A stretch of 64,000 nt of DNA, taken from NCBI GenBank assembly GCA_013399115.1, contig VXAA01005247.1, positions 429,281 to 493,280 on the forward strand, written 5' to 3'. This document shows, in pieces, positions 60,481 through 64,000 of the stretch. A program made the translations under genes and the position numbers. The notes below the pieces were generated by a model that saw nothing but the letters and a program-made list of their open reading frames with translations, searched no databases and had not been told where the DNA came from. The stretch comes from Anseranas semipalmata (Eukaryota > Chordata > Aves > Anseriformes > Anseranatidae). Positions within the stretch are counted from its first letter, which is position 1; every line of letters starts with the position of its first letter.

Positions 60481-61949
60481 GTGATTTACAGCCAGTGTCT
60501 GAAATTCTCCCTGACAATCCTGAGCATTTTTTGATTCCCAAGAACCCCATTTAAAGGCCATGAGCTATTGCAGCAACTCAGAAATGTCAGCTGGGGTGGA
60601 TAACTATCCCCAGCATCTGCAGATTCTGCACAGTGACATTATTCTGGTCTTACCCTTCTGCACATGGTCACCTTGTTCGGCTCCCAGTGGCAGGTGCCAC
60701 TTTCACTGCCCGGGATGCCTTTGTGCTAAGACAGACCTCACATTTTTCCTAGATCAGAGAAATCCCTCCACTGATCCCAAACTCTCCTGCTCCACGGAGA
60801 ATATTCTCCATGCCATCTTTTTTTTTGGAAAGATTCCTACACACCCATCCACCTCCTGGGAAAGCAAATGAATGAGGATGTGGCCCCACACCCTAGTCCT
60901 GTATATAACACTTTTAATCATCTTACGTATGAAAACTGCAGTATAAGCTTTTTTTGTCTCCTGGCTAGTTTTGTATTAATATATTATCTCCCTGCAACTC
61001 GTGACTACTTCCAGCTGGTGCCAGAGAAATAGGAAACTGTTTAGATGCCTTCTCCTGTTCCTATGGCAAAAAGCAAAGAAAGAAAAGAAAAAAGTATATT
61101 ATAGAGAATTGAAAACAGGTACCTTTTATTAGTGTAGCTGATAGTGCTGTACAGTTCACTGTTCTTGTTTAATTGGGCTACATATTGATTTGATTGTGGC
61201 AATGAAAATAGATGAATGTTCCTTAATTACATTTTAAATTCAACTTTCTGAGGCTGAAGGTGCTTTTGAAAATCACACGTTGCTGCTGGCCCCATTGCTA
61301 CACGAGTTGACTTAAAGTTGCGCTAATGCTGAGTGGTTATGCCCAATGCTGCACCAGTGCAAAGCCTTCATTAAAATAAAAAGCAGCTCTATAATGATAT
61401 TTACATGACATTCAAAGTGCTCTTTGTTCTTACAATAAAATACATTCCAGATAATTCCATGCTACCAACCATAGTTCCTATTATTCAATTTCACGATTTT
61501 TTCTTATGTAAGCAAATTTTTTTGTAACGTGTCCACTAATTATTACTTTTATAAGGAAAGGTTCAGAAGTATTTAGACTCCTAGGAGAGTGAAGACAAAT
61601 GCATTATAGAAGTAATGCATTTAGCCTCCAGGAGTAACCCTCAACTCACTTATAAAAGCTCTTGCCAGTCAAATCTACAAAATACGATTTGATTCAACTC
61701 TAGGGGAGGAAAGAGAAACACTTGCCTGCCTCCAAAGTTCAAGCAAAGATGCTTGAATTGCAGCTGCCAAGATGGGAGGTGGCAGAAAATGGAGGATTTG
61801 AATCTAGGGGGAGAATAAGTAAAAAAAATATTTATACGTTCTGTCGTTCAGCTCTAATTGCTTCAAAGATTATTTATTTTTCATTTTTTTGGAAAATAGC
61901 TTGCAGCTTCTTAACATATTTTTCAAAGAAGGAGCTGGAAGGCATAATA
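60481..61949. other. Unassigned noncoding DNA
   Basis: A 103-codon + frame (60560-60871) without a domain, an A/G-rich tract near 61075-61095, then AT-rich sequence. Nothing else recognised. Confidence 0.6.
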
Positions 61950-62175
61950 AAAAGCAAGCAGGGATATGCTTTCTGAATAGACTGAAATAATTAATGTGAG
62001 AATGCTTCCGCTTCAGCATTTTTTATGAACAAAAAATACATTATTTTTGCTTTTAAATTGGAGATAATTTGTTACACGGAAGTGGTGGTTTCTTTAATCT
62101 TGCAATAATGCTAATTACAATGGTATTCGGAATCTCAATTTTTGCAAAGCTATTCCATTGTTTGTTGCTGACATA
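61950..62175. promoter_or_regulatory. AT-rich motif-dense stretch, possible enhancer
   Basis: Repeat-free sequence with AATAATTAATG, GCTAATTACAATGG (homeodomain core beside a SOX-like ACAATGG) and CCATTGTTTG (SOX-like). Pairings of this kind are common in neural and developmental enhancers. Conservation is unknown, so the call is tentative. Confidence 0.15.
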
Positions 62176-63454
62176 ACGAAGCTACTGGAAGACTTCATAG
62201 GCTTGTGGCACAGTCCTATTTTGTCTGCCCGTTGTCCCTCCTTGGTTTCCCAGTCCCAGACCTCATTACTTCTCTGGTTCATCTGTGTGTGGATTTCATC
62301 TGCTCTGGTTCACAGCCTCTCCACAAATAGTTGTTTAGGACAATCCATGGTCTAAACATAATCATCTTATGCTTCCTTCATTAATACCAGCTCTTTCCAT
62401 AGACCGACCAAAGCTCACAGTCACAGCTGAGCCTAAAGAAAGAGGAATGACTCTCCACACCATACACTAACACTGTCCATTTTCTACAGGGAGGTAGGAA
62501 GGTTTTATCCATTTATTTCACACTGAAATGCAGCTTTTATAGTGAACTCTAGTATTGCCAGGGAGCCTACTCACGGAGCTGCACTAGATAACCTGTGCAA
62601 ACAGACAAAAAGCAAAACTAACCCTTGTCCTAAAAGGCTTAGAACCCAAGCACATCTCTGATCAGGTACATGGATGTGCCAGGACACTTGCTTAGCATCC
62701 ACCTCATTTCAACTCAAAGTCAATTTGCCTTAGCACAGAGCCAGGTCCTTGCACATGGGTACGACTGAGGCTTGAGGTCCTGCACGTTCCCTTCCCATCA
62801 CAGCCCGCAGCATGGGGCTCTCCCAGAGGTGTTTGTGGCCCAGCAGGAATTCAGTGGGTGTATTTACCTTCTGAAAAGCAAATGCGGACACTGTTTCTGC
62901 AGCCACAGAGTTTCATTTGGCAGAGGAACTGGTGCTTATCCACCAGGCAAGTCTGACACTCCCTCGTCTCTAATCAGGGTTGTGTACACAAACAGAAACA
63001 ACACGCTGTAAGTACACGTACACGCCGTGTTCCTTTCTCCAGGCATCTTTCATTATTCAGCATGTTTTCACTGCTGAACAACAAATTGTTAGTGGTATAA
63101 CAAGACATGAACACATGTTCAGGTACGGTGTGCTACCTGCGAAGTCTGGCACTTGCTCCGCTGAGCTGCAGCTCTCCGGTCTGGCTCGGTCAGAGCAGCT
63201 TACGGTGGTATTGTGAAGGGGTAGGTGAGAAAGCCTGCATTTGTCAAGGCTAGGAAATAAGATGATGATGAGAGGCCATATTTTTGAATCGCCTTTCTGA
63301 GGAAATATTCCCTCTCCCCAACAGAATACAAACATAGTATGGAATAGGGGGCCAGGTAAGGAACCAGGTAGAAATGACTTCCAGGTTCTAGACCTGAGTT
63401 ACCAGCGGGTTGACAGTGTTACTCAACTTGATCAAAGGAAAAGTAGAAGGCATA
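62176..63454. other. Unassigned noncoding DNA
   Basis: No gene or repeat recognised. Frames are 65-92 codons with no domain. Confidence 0.6.
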
Positions 63455-63750
63455 CGGAATTGATTATAATGAGATATTTTTAGCTGTGTTGAAGTTGGTG
63501 GAGAGCAAAACATCTGCAATGATACGTGAGGAAGTCAGACCGAGCTTTTATTTTGAAGTGTGAGTGCTTGGTCTGGAGTAGGAAGATGGATAGATCTGTG
63601 AATCATCAGCATAGAGGTAGTAGTTAAATTTGAGTTTTCAGATGAAAGTGGATAAGGACAAGCCTCTAAAAGAAAAGCAGAAATAGACCTGTGAGAGAGA
63701 TGAACCAGCAGAACACAGAGACTTAAGACCAAGAACCAAGTTTTAAGAAG
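63455..63750 (-). mobile_element. L2-clade LINE reverse transcriptase fragment, antisense
   Basis: Translated on the minus strand, 63628 down to 63587 reads FNYYLYADDSQIYP, which contains the reverse-transcriptase catalytic YADD box (63613-63602). Beyond a stop codon and a possible frameshift, the minus strand continues with SSRIIADVLL and NFNTAKN, corresponding to the stretch of L2-like LINEs that ends in LKLN.AKTE. L2-type elements are non-LTR retrotransposons, and bird copies are generally very old. The catalytic residues are intact here, but the frame is broken, so the element is dead. Ends are approximate. Confidence 0.7.
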
Positions 63751-63788
63751 GATCTGGATGAAGGGTATTCACAGTTCAAACCAAAAAA
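63751..63788. other. Junction between L2 and CR1 fragments
   Basis: Short unassigned spacer between two LINE remnants of the same orientation. Confidence 0.5.
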
Positions 63789-64000
63789 GTCACGGGGTTC
63801 TTGGGAGGTCACCTAGTGCATCCCTCTGCCCTAAGGCAGGATCAATTATCCTCTGCCTTTCCTTTCAGAAGTCTGTCTGCCCTGTTCTGGAAGGCCTCCA
63901 ACGGTGGAGATCCCACAACCTCCGCAGGCGTCTACCTTGGTGCTTTATTATCCTGATTGTTATGAAAGTTTCCTGATGTCTAACCGGAATACTTTGCTGT
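63789..64000 (-). mobile_element. CR1 LINE 3' region, antisense, runs off the window
   Basis: The + strand carries the reverse complement of CR1: GGGAGGTCACCTAGTGCATC (matching GAGGTCATCTAGTCCATCC), CCTCTGCCCTAAGGCAGGAT, GGTGGAGATCCCACAACCTC and TTATGAAAGTTTCCTGATGT. The 3' end is at about 63789 and the copy continues past base 64000. It is diverged from the avian-tail copy at 46636, so it belongs to an older subfamily. Confidence 0.85.

Noticed and set aside
1..64000. CRISPR arrays, operons, integrases or prokaryotic defence systems
   Set aside because: No regularly spaced direct repeats, no long tandem genes and no ribosome-binding pattern. Composition and repeats are those of vertebrate nuclear DNA.

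Overview
This window looks like nuclear DNA of a bird, in a gene-poor intergenic or deep-intronic stretch. I found no protein-coding gene, rRNA, tRNA, CRISPR array or operon-like layout that I can defend. Open frames are short (longest about 167 codons), overlap on both strands, often lack an ATG, and carry no domain I recognise apart from remnants of LINE reverse transcriptase.

The bird call rests on the interspersed repeats. The CR1 LINE 3' end at 46636-46728 has the avian-type tail (a GGTTGGACAAGATGACCTCC-like core, then GAGGTCCCTTC, ending near a CTGTGA unit). Older CR1 copies lie at 15930-16560, 59735-60480 and 63789-64000. A decayed L2-clade reverse transcriptase fragment with a readable YADD box lies on the minus strand at about 63455-63750. 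There are two MIR-like CORE-SINE copies and several palindromic MITE-like elements of kinds I recall from bird, turtle and crocodilian DNA. Repeat density is low, as expected for a bird. Order- or species-level placement is not possible from the sequence alone.

Layout: 1-11.5 kb is unassigned unique DNA with a striking G-run at 4859. 11.5-13.2 kb is AT-rich, with a microexon-like block, four perfect octamer motifs and one MITE-like element. 13.2-25.8 kb is mostly unassigned, with one CR1 and some homopolymers. 25.8-27.4 kb has an AT-rich conserved-looking stretch followed by a small CpG-rich patch with a strong splice donor. 27.6-29 kb holds a weak local duplication and a MITE with clear terminal inverted repeats. 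32-34.3 kb has a GTTAAT motif cluster and the best candidate coding exon (34136-34239). 36.6-37.8 kb carries homopolymers, a one-base N inside a short duplication and a 77-base assembly gap. 40.7-41.2 kb and 45.1-48.2 kb hold the densest ancient transposon remnants. 41.6-45 kb has no open frame of 60 codons or more. 57-64 kb contains two CR1s, the L2 fragment and another possible regulatory stretch.

No genes here can be said to work together. What may be functional is regulatory: AT-rich homeodomain, POU and SOX-like motif clusters, and a few splice-bounded blocks that might be exons of an unannotated long noncoding RNA or of a gene extending outside the window. These are inferences that need cross-species alignment or RNA data.
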